NCBI RefSeq assembly: GCF_041051975.1
Contig: NZ_CP163435.1
Span: 3,162,001-3,226,000, forward strand
Origin: Streptomyces sp. R21
GTDB taxonomy: Bacteria; Actinomycetota; Actinomycetes; Streptomycetales; Streptomycetaceae
DNA: 64,000 nucleotides
Direction of reading: 5' to 3'
A program made the position numbers and the translations under genes. How positions within the stretch are numbered: position 1 is the stretch's first letter; each line of letters starts with the position of its first letter. The notes beneath the pieces are model-generated. The model made no database searches, was not told the origin of the DNA, and worked only from the letters and a program-made list of their open reading frames with translations. Below are positions 1 through 7,609 of this stretch, one piece after another.

Positions 1-472
1 CGGTCAGGCCCAGAACAACGGTCAGGCCCAGAACGGCCAGGGTCAGCACACCCAGAGCAACGGCAGCCGGGACAACGGCGCGCAGGGCTCCGGGCAGGCT
101 CCCCAGCAGTCGGGGCCCCCTGCGCCGCAGCGTCAGGCGTCCGCACCCACCGCCGCCCCCGGCGCCGGTACGGGTCCTTCGTCCTGGCGTACGTCACCCA
201 ACGACGATCTCGTCCGACAGGCCGAGCGCGTCCGTCAGCCGTCGGCGGGCGGAGTCACCACCTCCGGCCTGCCGCGCCGAGTACCGCGAGCGAATCTGGT
301 CGCGGGCACGGCTCAGCAGCAACAGCACCAACCCGGTCCGCAGGTCTCGCGTGCGCCCGATGACGTACGCGGCCGGCTGACCAATCTCCGTCGGGGCATC
401 CAGCAGGGTCGCCAGGCCGGTACCGGCCAGACCGGCAGCTTCCCCAGCCCCACTCACCAGCAGGAGCGTTAG
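1..472 (+). CDS. cvnA1: Conservon sensor histidine kinase, C-terminal tail only (CvnA1)
   Basis: Only the last ~156 codons lie in the window; the kinase domain is upstream. The visible part is a low-complexity tail rich in Gln, Asn, Gly and Pro, with a repeated NNGQAQ/NGQGQ stretch at the very start, followed by the conserved C-terminal block (GLPRRVPRANLV, then DVRGRL.NLRRG) that is also present at the end of the complete paralogue at 2337-5555. The stop TAG at 470-472 directly abuts the TTG start of the roadblock gene. The family is the nitrate-sensor-like, membrane-bound kinase of actinobacterial conservons, thought to act with the B, C and D proteins at the membrane. Symbol assigned from gene order (two conservons followed by accE and accB), as in S. 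coelicolor. Confidence 0.85.
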   Translation, partial: GQAQNNGQAQNGQGQHTQSNGSRDNGAQGSGQAPQQSGPPAPQRQASAPTAAPGAGTGPSSWRTSPNDDLVRQAERVRQPSAGGVTTSGLPRRVPRANLVAGTAQQQQHQPGPQVSRAPDDVRGRLTNLRRGIQQGRQAGTGQTGSFPSPTHQQER

Positions 473-895
473 TTGAGCCAGATGAGCCAGGCGGCACAGA
501 ACCTCAACTGGTTGATAACCAACTTCGTGGACAACACCCCAGGGGTGTCCCACACCGTCGTCGTATCCGCCGACGGCCTCCTTCTGGCCATGTCCGAAGG
601 GTTCCCGCGTGACCGCGCCGACCAGCTCGCGGCCGTCGCCTCCGGTCTGACCTCGCTGACGGCCGGGGCCTCCCGGATCTTCGAGGGCGGCACGGTGGCA
701 CAGACGGTCGTGGAGATGGAGCGCGGCTTCCTCTTCCTGATGTCCGTCTCGGATGGATCGTCCCTTGCGGTCCTCTCCCACCCGGAGTGCGACATCGGCC
801 TTGTCGGCTACGAGATGGCGCTGCTCGTCGACCGCGCGGGCGCAGTGCTCACGCCGGACCTGCGCGCCGAACTACAGGGAAGTCTGCTCCACTGA
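473..895 (+). CDS. cvnB1: Roadblock/LC7 domain protein (CvnB1)
   Basis: A 140-residue roadblock/LC7 protein, the usual second gene of a conservon; family members are thought to bridge the kinase and the small GTPase and to modulate GTP turnover. Nearly the whole length is the domain (SHTVVVSADGLLLAMSEG, then ASRIFEGG, then a hydrophobic strand FLFLMSVSDGSSLAV). A TTG start at 473 follows the cvnA1 stop without a gap, with GGAG (463-466) at good spacing; an in-frame ATG at 482 is the alternative. It differs from the cvn2 copy at only about nine positions. The abutting arrangement suggests translational coupling to cvnA1. Confidence 0.92.
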   Translation: MSQMSQAAQNLNWLITNFVDNTPGVSHTVVVSADGLLLAMSEGFPRDRADQLAAVASGLTSLTAGASRIFEGGTVAQTVVEMERGFLFLMSVSDGSSLAVLSHPECDIGLVGYEMALLVDRAGAVLTPDLRAELQGSLLH

Positions 896-1004
896 CGGCC
901 CTGGGTTCCACCCACAGCACGAAATCACCGTCCGGCCGCCACAATCCCCCCACCGGCCTCAACAGACGGCACACGACCGACTTGCTGTCCCGCCCGGAGG
1001 ATTC

Positions 1005-1403
1005 ATGACCCCGCCCACCGCCTCTCATGATCCGTACGCGTCGTCGTACGAGGATGAGGGCGACCAGCCGCTGGTACGTCCCTATGCGATGACCGGCGGC
1101 CGGACCCGGCCGCGCTACCAGCTCGCCATAGAGGCGCTGATCAGCACCACGGCCGACCCGGCCCAGCTGATGGGGCTGCTCCCCGAGCACCAGCGCATCT
1201 GCCACCTCTGCCGTGAAGTGAAGTCGGTCGCGGAGGTGTCGGCCCTCCTGTCCATGCCCCTGGGCGTGGCCAGGATCCTTGTCGCGGACCTCGCCGAGGC
1301 CGGACTCGTCGCCATTCACCAGCCTGGCGGCGACGAGAACAACGGCGGTGCACCGGACGTGACACTGCTCGAAAGGGTGCTCAGTGGACTTCGCAAGCTC
1401 TGA
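1005..1403 (+). CDS. cvnC1: DUF742 protein (CvnC1)
   Basis: A 132-residue DUF742 protein, third gene of the conservon. The conserved core starts at LVRPYAMTGGRTRPRYQLAI and runs through the LPEHQRIC.LCRE block, which keeps the two Cys residues, to an HTH-like part (SVAEVSALLSMPLGVARIL) and the LLERVLSGLRKL end. The ATG at 1005 is preceded by GGAGG (996-1000), so longer upstream in-frame extensions are unlikely. The N-terminal extension is much shorter than in the cvn2 paralogue (about 25 versus 85 residues before the core). The end overlaps cvnD1 by 20 bases. The precise biochemical role of DUF742 in conservons is not settled. Confidence 0.92.
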   Translation: MTPPTASHDPYASSYEDEGDQPLVRPYAMTGGRTRPRYQLAIEALISTTADPAQLMGLLPEHQRICHLCREVKSVAEVSALLSMPLGVARILVADLAEAGLVAIHQPGGDENNGGAPDVTLLERVLSGLRKL

Positions 1404-1959
1404 CGGAGGTCGGGCGACCACCTCCGCGAAGATCGTGGTGGCGGGTGGTTTCGGCGTGGGCAAGACCACGTTCGTCGGCGCCGTCTCGGAGATCAACCCG
1501 CTGCGCACCGAGGCCGTCATGACGTCCGCTTCCGCGGGCATCGACGACCTCACCCACACCGGGGACAAGACCACCACGACGGTGGCCATGGACTTCGGCC
1601 GCATCACCCTCGACCAGGACCTGATCCTGTACCTCTTCGGTACGCCGGGTCAGGACCGCTTCTGGTTCATGTGGGACGACCTGGTCCGCGGCGCGATCGG
1701 CGCGGTGGTCCTGGTGGACACCCGCCGTCTCGCCGACTGCTTCCCGGCGGTCGACTACTTCGAGAACAGCGGGCTGCCGTTCGTCATCGCCCTCAACGGC
1801 TTCGACGGACACCAGCCGTACTCGCCCGAAGAGGTGCGCGAGGCGCTTCAGATCGGTCCGGACGCCCCGATCATCACGACGGACGCCCGACACCGTGCGG
1901 ATGCGAAGAGTGCCCTGATCACGCTGGTCGAGCACGCTCTCATGGCTCGTCTGAGATAG
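1384..1959 (+). CDS. cvnD1: Ras-like ATP/GTP-binding protein (CvnD1)
   Basis: A 191-residue small GTPase-like protein, fourth gene of the conservon. P-loop GGFGVGKT at residues 21-28; switch II-like GTPGQDR; and a LNGFDG block at the place of the usual NKxD base-specificity motif, a deviation typical of this family. The GTG start at 1384 lies inside cvnC1 (20-base overlap) in the same relative position as in cvn2, which supports it. It probably cycles nucleotide under control of the roadblock protein at the membrane-bound complex. A terminator-like hairpin follows at 2117-2138. Confidence 0.93.
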   Translation: MDFASSDGGRATTSAKIVVAGGFGVGKTTFVGAVSEINPLRTEAVMTSASAGIDDLTHTGDKTTTTVAMDFGRITLDQDLILYLFGTPGQDRFWFMWDDLVRGAIGAVVLVDTRRLADCFPAVDYFENSGLPFVIALNGFDGHQPYSPEEVREALQIGPDAPIITTDARHRADAKSALITLVEHALMARLR

Positions 1960-2336
1960 CAATCAAGTCGGCAACGCCATACGGCAGTTGTCGTAGACGC
2001 TCTGGAGCCGGCTGTGTCATTTGACACGGTCGGCCTCAGTGTTCATAACGTTTCGACAGAGAATTTCACTGGCACAGACACGCATCGCGGTCACCCGGTG
2101 TCGCTGTGCTCACAAAAGCCCCGCCTTTTGGCGGGGCTCGCTCTTTATGACCGTTTTATCTAGGGCTTACGTCACTCGGAATCATCGGTTCCGAGTGTTT
2201 GGAACGGCGCAGCCTGACGTGCTGGAATGCGCTGAACTGCCCAGTAGTCAAGGGCGGCTGATCGGCCCGGAAGACAAGGGCGCTGGCAGACACCGCGGCA
2301 CAACGTAGGTGCCGACGCCGAGAGGTTGTTGGTCGA
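1960..2336. other. Intergenic region between conservons cvn1 and cvn2
   Basis: 377 bases without a convincing gene. The first 150 bases are relatively AT-rich for the window and end in a strong hairpin (2117-2138). Downstream of the hairpin, 2140-2336 is the probable promoter and leader of cvnA2. No further inverted repeats of note were seen. Confidence 0.6.
2117..2138 (+). terminator. Rho-independent-type terminator after cvnD1
   Basis: A perfect 9-bp stem (AGCCCCGCC / GGCGGGGCT) closed by a TTTT loop, followed by CGCTCTTTATG. It is placed to end the cvn1 transcript and to insulate cvn2. Confidence 0.85.
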
Positions 2337-5300
2337 GTGAGGCGAAGCAAGAACGGTCCCGAGCCGTCGGCACGGGGCAACTTCACCCCGCCGCCGCGCG
2401 GAGCGGCGCCCATCCAGGTGCCCGGTCCGGAGCCCATGGCGGTGCCCACGCCGAGCGGCGGTCGTTTCTCCCCGCGCAACTGGCGCGTGCCCACCCGGCT
2501 GAACGCGATCCTGCTCATACCCGTGCTGGTCGGCCTGGTCATGGGCGGCTTCCAGGTGAAGGGCTCGATCGACACCTGGCAGGAGGCCCAGGACGCGGAG
2601 AAGACCGCGCGCCTGGTCCGCGCAGCCCTCGACTACGGCGACCGGCTCTACCAGGAGCGCGACATCACCGCCGCTCCCCTGCTGGAGGGCAAGGGCCAGA
2701 AGGACCCCACCGTCGTCAAGGCCCGCGCGGCCACCGACGCCGCCGCCGACGCCTTCGACGAGGCCGCCCAGGACATGCCGCAGAAGGCGAACCTGGAGCG
2801 GCGTCTCGCCATCTTCCGCAAGGTCGAGCCCGGCCTCGACACGCTCCGCAAGAAGGCGTACACCGCCGACCTTCGCGGCGTGGACACCGAAGAGGGCTAC
2901 GTCGCCATCCAGCACCCGCTGATGGAGTTCTCCAACGAGCTCGGCCTCGGCACCGGAAACATCACCAGCTACGGCCGTACCGTCTACGCGATCTCGCTCG
3001 CCAAGGCGGCCCTGTCGCTGGAGCGGTCCATCGGCATGCACCTGCTGACCAAGCCGGGCCCCGGTGAGGGCAGCTTCGCCACCCAGCGCACCGCCCTCGC
3101 CTCGTACGCCTACCTCGAGGGCATCGCCATCGAGGAGTACCGCGGCGGTGGCACCCAGGCCGACGCGGACAAGCTCGAAGCCGCCAAGCGGAAGATCGAG
3201 GAGGACGGCGCCGCCCAGGCCAAGGCCGCCAAGCAGGCCCACCCGTCCTACGTCCCGCCGCCCACCGGCGACAGCGCCATGGTCCAGTACATCGCCGGCC
3301 TCAAGTCGACGGATCCCCAGGACCGCGCCGCGATCGCCACCCAGGGCGTCACCCGCGACAACTGGTGGGCGGTCAACACGGCCAAGTACAACGCCTACCG
3401 CCAGATCGAGTCGGATCTCGCCGACAAGGCCGTGACCGAGGCCGCCGGCATCGCCGACGACGCCAAGCAGTCCACCTTCGTCACCGGTGCCGCCGTCGTG
3501 GTCGCCCTGCTCGCCGCGTTCATCCTGGCCGGCATGGTCGCCCGCCAGATGAGCCGCGCGATGCGCCAGCTGCGCAACGCCGCCTTCGGCGTGGCCGAGC
3601 AGCGTCTGCCGATGCTGGTCGACCAGCTCTCGCGCACCGACCCGGGCCGCGTCGACACCCGTGTGCAGCCCATCCCGATCACCACCACGGACGAGATCGG
3701 CGAAGTCGCCCGCGCCTTCGACCAGGTCCACCGCGAGGCCGTACGTCTGGCCGCCGAGCAGGCTCTCCTGCGAGGCAACATCAACGCGATCTTCACCAAC
3801 CTCTCGCGCCGCAACCAGTCGCTGATCGAGGGCCAGCTGACCCTGATCACCGACCTGGAGAACAACGAGGCCGACCCGGACCAGCTGGAGAACCTCTTCC
3901 GCCTGGACCACCTGGCGACCCGTATGCGCCGCAACGGCGAGAACCTCCTCGTCCTCGCCGGCGAGGAGCCGGGCCGCCGCTGGGACCAGCCGGTCCCGCT
4001 CGTGGACGTCCTGCGCGCCGCCTCCTCCGAGGTGGAGCAGTACGAGCGCATCGAGCTCTCGGGCGTCCCGGAGGCCGAGATCCACGGCCGCGCCGTGACC
4101 GACCTCGTGCACCTGCTCGCCGAGCTCCTGGAGAACGCCACCACGTTCTCCTCCCCGCAGACCAAGGTCCGCGTCACCGCGACCCGGCTGCCCGACGGCC
4201 GCATCATGGTCGAGATCCACGACAAGGGCATCGGCCTCACCGCCGAGGACTTCGCGGACATCAACCACAAGCTGGCCAACCCGCCGACCGTGGACGCCGC
4301 GATCTCGCAGCGCATGGGCCTGTTCGTGGTCGGCCGCCTGTCGGACCGCCACGGCATCCGCGTCCAGCTGCGTCCCTCGGGCGAGCAGGCCGGTACGACG
4401 TCGCTCGTCATGCTCCCCGACGCCATCACCCACGGTGGTGGCGGTGGCGAGGTCCAGCGCGACGACTTCACCGTGTCGCAGATCGTCCCGGAGCCGCAGC
4501 AGCCCACCTACCAGGCCGAGGACTTCACGTCCCAGCCGATGCGCACGGCCGCCGAGCTGGGCTTCGACGACAGCCGCTACGAGGTCCCCGACGACATCCG
4601 CGAGCTGGACCCCGTGGGCCGCTCGCTGATGCGCGAGGAGCGCCGTGCGGCCCTGGAGGCCCAGGCAGGCCCGCAGCCGGAGGCCCTGGAGGCCCCCGCC
4701 GCCTACCGCGACGAGTTCGAGGCGCAGCAGCCCTCCTACGACGACGGGCAGTCCGCCTACGGCAACGGCCAGGGCAACTACCAGGAGCCGGCGACGTACG
4801 ACCGGCAGACGGCGTACGAGGAGCCCCAGCAGCAGCCGTACGACGAGACGTACTTCCCGTCGAACGGCGGCTACCCGGAACCCGCTTATGCGGAGCCGGT
4901 CCAGGAGGAGCACGCGTCGGCCCAGGGCGCCTCCTCGGAGACGTATCCGGGCTTCGAAGAGCCGTCCTACCAGGACGACTGGCCGCAGCAGGACACGTAC
5001 CAGACGCCGTACCGGTCCGAGTACGCTCCGGAAGCGGAATCCACACAGGCCGCTGACGTGAGTGAGCGGGACCGCGTAGGCTTCGACCGGCCGGGACCCA
5101 CTCCGTCCGTCGGCCACTCCCTGACCGACGCCGGCCTGCCCCGCCGTGGATCCACCGCGAGCGGCAACGGCTCCGCCGCCGTGAACGGCAACGGCCCCCG
5201 GCCCGCGGACCGGGGTGTGCAGGCTCCCCCGGCGACCGCGGAGAGCAACGGCAGCGGCACCGGCGACTGGCGTTCGTCCAACGACGACCGCTGGCAGCGC

Positions 5301-5555
5301 GCCGAGCAGCTCAAGAAGCCCAAGGCGGGCGGGGTCACCTCCTCCGGCCTGCCGCGGCGGGTGCCCAAGGCCAACCTGGTCGAGGGAACCGCGGAGTCGA
5401 CACCCCAGGGGGGCCCACAGGTCTCCCGCGCTCCCGAGGACGTCCGGGGCAGGCTGAGCAACCTGCGCCGCGGCGTGCAGCGGGGACGCAACGAAAGCAG
5501 TGAGACGAACGGCCAGGGCCTCGGCCCTGACAGCACCTACAACCAGGAGCGTTAG
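2337..5555 (+). CDS. cvnA2: Conservon sensor histidine kinase (CvnA2)
   Basis: A 1072-residue membrane sensor kinase. In order: a Pro-rich cytoplasmic N-terminus (1-50), TM1 (about 55-75), an extracytoplasmic nitrate-sensor-like helical region (about 80-375), TM2 (about 381-402), a HAMP-like linker, a coiled dimerisation region with a candidate phospho-acceptor His525 in FRLDHLATRMRRN, and a HATPase domain with N-box Asn600 (AELLENATTFSSP) and G-box DKGIGL. From about 720 to the end is a Gln/Tyr/Pro/Glu-rich disordered tail ending in the GLPRRVP...NLRRG block shared with CvnA1. Start GTG at 2337 was chosen because the Pro-rich N-terminus is coding-like from there. The gene is followed after one base by cvnB2. 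The signal sensed is unknown. Confidence 0.93.
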   Translation: MRRSKNGPEPSARGNFTPPPRGAAPIQVPGPEPMAVPTPSGGRFSPRNWRVPTRLNAILLIPVLVGLVMGGFQVKGSIDTWQEAQDAEKTARLVRAALDYGDRLYQERDITAAPLLEGKGQKDPTVVKARAATDAAADAFDEAAQDMPQKANLERRLAIFRKVEPGLDTLRKKAYTADLRGVDTEEGYVAIQHPLMEFSNELGLGTGNITSYGRTVYAISLAKAALSLERSIGMHLLTKPGPGEGSFATQRTALASYAYLEGIAIEEYRGGGTQADADKLEAAKRKIEEDGAAQAKAAKQAHPSYVPPPTGDSAMVQYIAGLKSTDPQDRAAIATQGVTRDNWWAVNTAKYNAYRQIESDLADKAVTEAAGIADDAKQSTFVTGAAVVVALLAAFILAGMVARQMSRAMRQLRNAAFGVAEQRLPMLVDQLSRTDPGRVDTRVQPIPITTTDEIGEVARAFDQVHREAVRLAAEQALLRGNINAIFTNLSRRNQSLIEGQLTLITDLENNEADPDQLENLFRLDHLATRMRRNGENLLVLAGEEPGRRWDQPVPLVDVLRAASSEVEQYERIELSGVPEAEIHGRAVTDLVHLLAELLENATTFSSPQTKVRVTATRLPDGRIMVEIHDKGIGLTAEDFADINHKLANPPTVDAAISQRMGLFVVGRLSDRHGIRVQLRPSGEQAGTTSLVMLPDAITHGGGGGEVQRDDFTVSQIVPEPQQPTYQAEDFTSQPMRTAAELGFDDSRYEVPDDIRELDPVGRSLMREERRAALEAQAGPQPEALEAPAAYRDEFEAQQPSYDDGQSAYGNGQGNYQEPATYDRQTAYEEPQQQPYDETYFPSNGGYPEPAYAEPVQEEHASAQGASSETYPGFEEPSYQDDWPQQDTYQTPYRSEYAPEAESTQAADVSERDRVGFDRPGPTPSVGHSLTDAGLPRRGSTASGNGSAAVNGNGPRPADRGVQAPPATAESNGSGTGDWRSSNDDRWQRAEQLKKPKAGGVTSSGLPRRVPKANLVEGTAESTPQGGPQVSRAPEDVRGRLSNLRRGVQRGRNESSETNGQGLGPDSTYNQER

Positions 5556-5556
5556 T

Positions 5557-5979
5557 GTGAGCCCGATGAGCCAGGCGGCACAGAACCTGAACTGGTTGAT
5601 CACCAACTTCGTGGACAACACCCCCGGGGTGTCCCACACGGTGGTGGTCTCCGCCGACGGACTCCTTCTGGCTATGTCCGAAGGCTTTCCCCGTGACCGC
5701 GCCGACCAGCTGGCGGCTGTCGCGTCCGGACTGACCTCGCTGACCGCGGGTGCCTCCCGCATCTTCGAGGGTGGCAGCGTGAATCAGACAGTTGTGGAGA
5801 TGGAGCGAGGATTCCTCTTCATCATGTCCGTTTCCGACGGTTCCTCGCTCGCAGTCCTTGCACACCCCGAAGCGGACATCGGTCTCATCGGGTACGAGAT
5901 GGCTCTGTTGGTGGACCGTGCAGGTACGGTCCTGACCCCGGATCTCCGCGCGGAGCTCCAGGGGAGCCTTCTCAACTAA
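5557..5979 (+). CDS. cvnB2: Roadblock/LC7 domain protein (CvnB2)
   Basis: A 140-residue roadblock/LC7 protein, almost identical to CvnB1 (about nine substitutions, mostly conservative). GTG at 5557 starts one base after the cvnA2 stop and mirrors the TTG start of cvnB1; an ATG at 5566 is the alternative. GGAG lies in the last codons of cvnA2, so translation is probably coupled. Expected to link CvnA2 with the CvnD2 GTPase. Confidence 0.92.
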   Translation: MSPMSQAAQNLNWLITNFVDNTPGVSHTVVVSADGLLLAMSEGFPRDRADQLAAVASGLTSLTAGASRIFEGGSVNQTVVEMERGFLFIMSVSDGSSLAVLAHPEADIGLIGYEMALLVDRAGTVLTPDLRAELQGSLLN

Positions 5980-6073
5980 CAGACAGACGGTGCGTTTTGG
6001 CGTCCCGAGGCCATAAGGTTTCGGGACGCGGTCCCACAGTGATGGGTGCCCGGCACAGTCGGAGGAGGAGAAA

Positions 6074-6658
6074 GTGGCAACACCCCCAGGCGGTTCGTCT
6101 TCGGGCAACTGGTCCTATGGCCCCGGCCAGGGCCAGGGTGACGGTTCGCAGAACCCGAACCGGTACAACTTCCCCTCCGCGCCGAGCCACCGACGCCAGC
6201 AGCCGTACGCACCGCAGGGCCCCGGCCCTTCGCCGTACGACCAGCCGCCGGCGCCGCGCATCCAGCCTGTGCAGCCGCAGCGACGCACCCCCGAGGCGGC
6301 GCCCGCGGGATCGTCGAACAACCCTCTGGTGCGCCCGTACGCCATGACAGGCGGCCGTACCAGGCCCCGCTACCAGCTCGCCATCGAGGCGCTGGTGCAC
6401 ACGACCGCTCAACCGCATCAGATGCAGGGCCAGTTGCCCGAGCATCAGCGGATCTGCAATCTCTGCCGAGAGATCAAGTCGGTGGCCGAGATCTCGGCGC
6501 TGCTGACGATCCCCCTCGGCGTGGCCAGGATTCTCGTCGCCGACTTGGCGGAGGCGGGCCTGGTCGCCATCCATCAGCCCGGCGGCGACGAGAACGCCGG
6601 CGGCCAGCCAGACGTGACTTTGCTCGAAAGGGTGCTCAGTGGACTTCGCAAGCTCTAG
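6074..6658 (+). CDS. cvnC2: DUF742 protein (CvnC2)
   Basis: A 194-residue DUF742 protein. The first ~80 residues are a Pro/Gln/Gly-rich, probably disordered segment; the conserved core begins at LVRPYAMTGG and keeps the paired cysteines of QRICNLCRE and the SVAEISALLTIP helix-turn-helix-like part. The GTG start at 6074 is preceded by a purine-rich GGAGGAGGAGAAA. The last 20 bases overlap cvnD2, as in cvn1. Confidence 0.92.
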   Translation: MATPPGGSSSGNWSYGPGQGQGDGSQNPNRYNFPSAPSHRRQQPYAPQGPGPSPYDQPPAPRIQPVQPQRRTPEAAPAGSSNNPLVRPYAMTGGRTRPRYQLAIEALVHTTAQPHQMQGQLPEHQRICNLCREIKSVAEISALLTIPLGVARILVADLAEAGLVAIHQPGGDENAGGQPDVTLLERVLSGLRKL

Positions 6659-7220
6659 CGGAGGGCCTTCCCGCTCCACCACGTCCGCGAAGATCGTGGT
6701 GGCGGGCGGCTTCGGCGTGGGCAAGACCACGTTCGTCGGCGCCGTCTCGGAGATCAACCCGCTGCGCACCGAGGCCGTCATGACGTCCGCTTCCGCGGGC
6801 ATCGACGACCTCACGCACACCGGAGACAAGACGACGACCACCGTCGCCATGGACTTCGGCCGCATCACCCTGGACCAGGACCTGATCCTGTACCTGTTCG
6901 GCACCCCCGGTCAGGACCGCTTCTGGTTCATGTGGGACGACCTGGTCCGCGGCGCCATCGGCGCGATCGTCCTGGTGGACACCCGCCGTCTCGCCGACTG
7001 CTTCCCCGCGGTCGACTACTTCGAGAACTCGGGTCTCCCCTTCGTCATCGCGCTGAACGGCTTCGACGGCAACCAGCCGTACAACCCGGACGAGGTCCGT
7101 GAAGCCCTCCAGATCGGCCCCGACACTCCGATCATCACCACCGACGCCCGCCACCGCGCGGACGCCAAGTCGGCGCTCATCACGCTCGTGGAACACGCGC
7201 TGATGGCGCGCCTTCGGTAG
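6639..7220 (+). CDS. cvnD2: Ras-like ATP/GTP-binding protein (CvnD2)
   Basis: A 193-residue P-loop protein (GGFGVGKT, GTPGQDR), nearly identical to CvnD1 after the first dozen residues. GTG start inside cvnC2, the same 20-base overlap as the cvn1 pair. The stop TAG (7218-7220) lies in the first copy of a 13-bp tandem duplication (7212-7237). Two strong hairpins follow, separating it from the convergent accE. Confidence 0.93.
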   Translation: MDFASSSGGPSRSTTSAKIVVAGGFGVGKTTFVGAVSEINPLRTEAVMTSASAGIDDLTHTGDKTTTTVAMDFGRITLDQDLILYLFGTPGQDRFWFMWDDLVRGAIGAIVLVDTRRLADCFPAVDYFENSGLPFVIALNGFDGNQPYNPDEVREALQIGPDTPIITTDARHRADAKSALITLVEHALMARLR

Positions 7221-7237
7221 TCGTCTTCGGTAGTCGT
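7212..7237. repeat. 13-bp tandem duplication spanning the cvnD2 stop codon
   Basis: CTTCGGTAGTCGT occurs twice in a row, and a third partial copy (CTTC) follows. The first copy contains the cvnD2 stop TAG, so the last coding bases plus the stop are duplicated directly downstream. The paralogue cvnD1 has no such repeat. Confidence 0.9.
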
Positions 7238-7242
7238 CTTCC

Positions 7243-7284
7243 AACGAAGCGGGCCCCCTCCATGTGGAGGGGGCCCGCTTCGTT
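7243..7284. terminator. Bidirectional terminator hairpin 1 (cvnD2 / accE)
   Basis: A perfect 20-bp inverted repeat (arms 7243-7262 and 7265-7284) with a two-base centre, GC-rich in the middle and AACGAAG/CTTCGTT at the ends. Lies between convergent genes. Confidence 0.9.
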
Positions 7285-7312
7285 GCTGCCGCGTCGCGGA
7301 CAACGACTACAA

Positions 7313-7346
7313 GTGGGGCCCCTCTCCAGCAGGAGAGGGGCCCCAC
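7313..7346. terminator. Bidirectional terminator hairpin 2 (cvnD2 / accE)
   Basis: A second perfect 15-bp stem (GTGGGGCCCCTCTCC / GGAGAGGGGCCCCAC) with an AGCA loop, 12 bases before the accE stop codon on the opposite strand. Confidence 0.88.
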
Positions 7347-7357
7347 GAGCGTCGTGC

Positions 7358-7552
7358 CTAGCCGTGCCAGGAGTGCGGTGCCTTGAAGCCGGGCTCGCGC
7401 TCCAGGCGGCGCCAGCCGGCCTTGGGGCGGCCGCGGTGGGCCGGTGCGGCATCGGGCGCGGCCGCGGCGCGGGCGAGGAGGATCGCGGTGATGGCGGCGA
7501 CTTCCTCGGGCTCGGCGTGGCCCTTCTCGACACGAATGTCAGCGTTGCTCAT
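7358..7552 (-). CDS. accE: Acyl-CoA carboxylase epsilon subunit
   Basis: A 64-residue protein fitting the small epsilon subunit of actinobacterial acyl-CoA carboxylases, which binds the carboxyltransferase core and the biotinylated alpha subunit and stimulates activity. Recognisable by size, the EPEEVAAITAILLAR helix (the family's conserved short motif near the N-terminus), the Trp-containing GRPKAGWRRLE end and the position 57 bases downstream of accB in the same direction. Co-transcription with accB is likely. Confidence 0.9.
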   Translation of the reverse strand: MSNADIRVEKGHAEPEEVAAITAILLARAAAAPDAAPAHRGRPKAGWRRLEREPGFKAPHSWHG

Positions 7553-7609
7553 AGGTCTCAGTCTCCGTGAGAGAGGTTTCCGCGGGGGTACCGCGAAGGA
7601 TCCGCTGGG

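Noticed and set aside
849..1607. Minus-strand open frame across cvnC1 and cvnD1
   Set aside because: Antisense shadow of two overlapping conserved genes.
2172..5762. A 1196-codon open frame on the minus strand opposite cvnA2
   Set aside because: It is the mirror of the third-position GC bias of cvnA2; composition is repetitive Arg/Leu/Gly/Val without any recognisable domain, and cvnA2 is clearly real.
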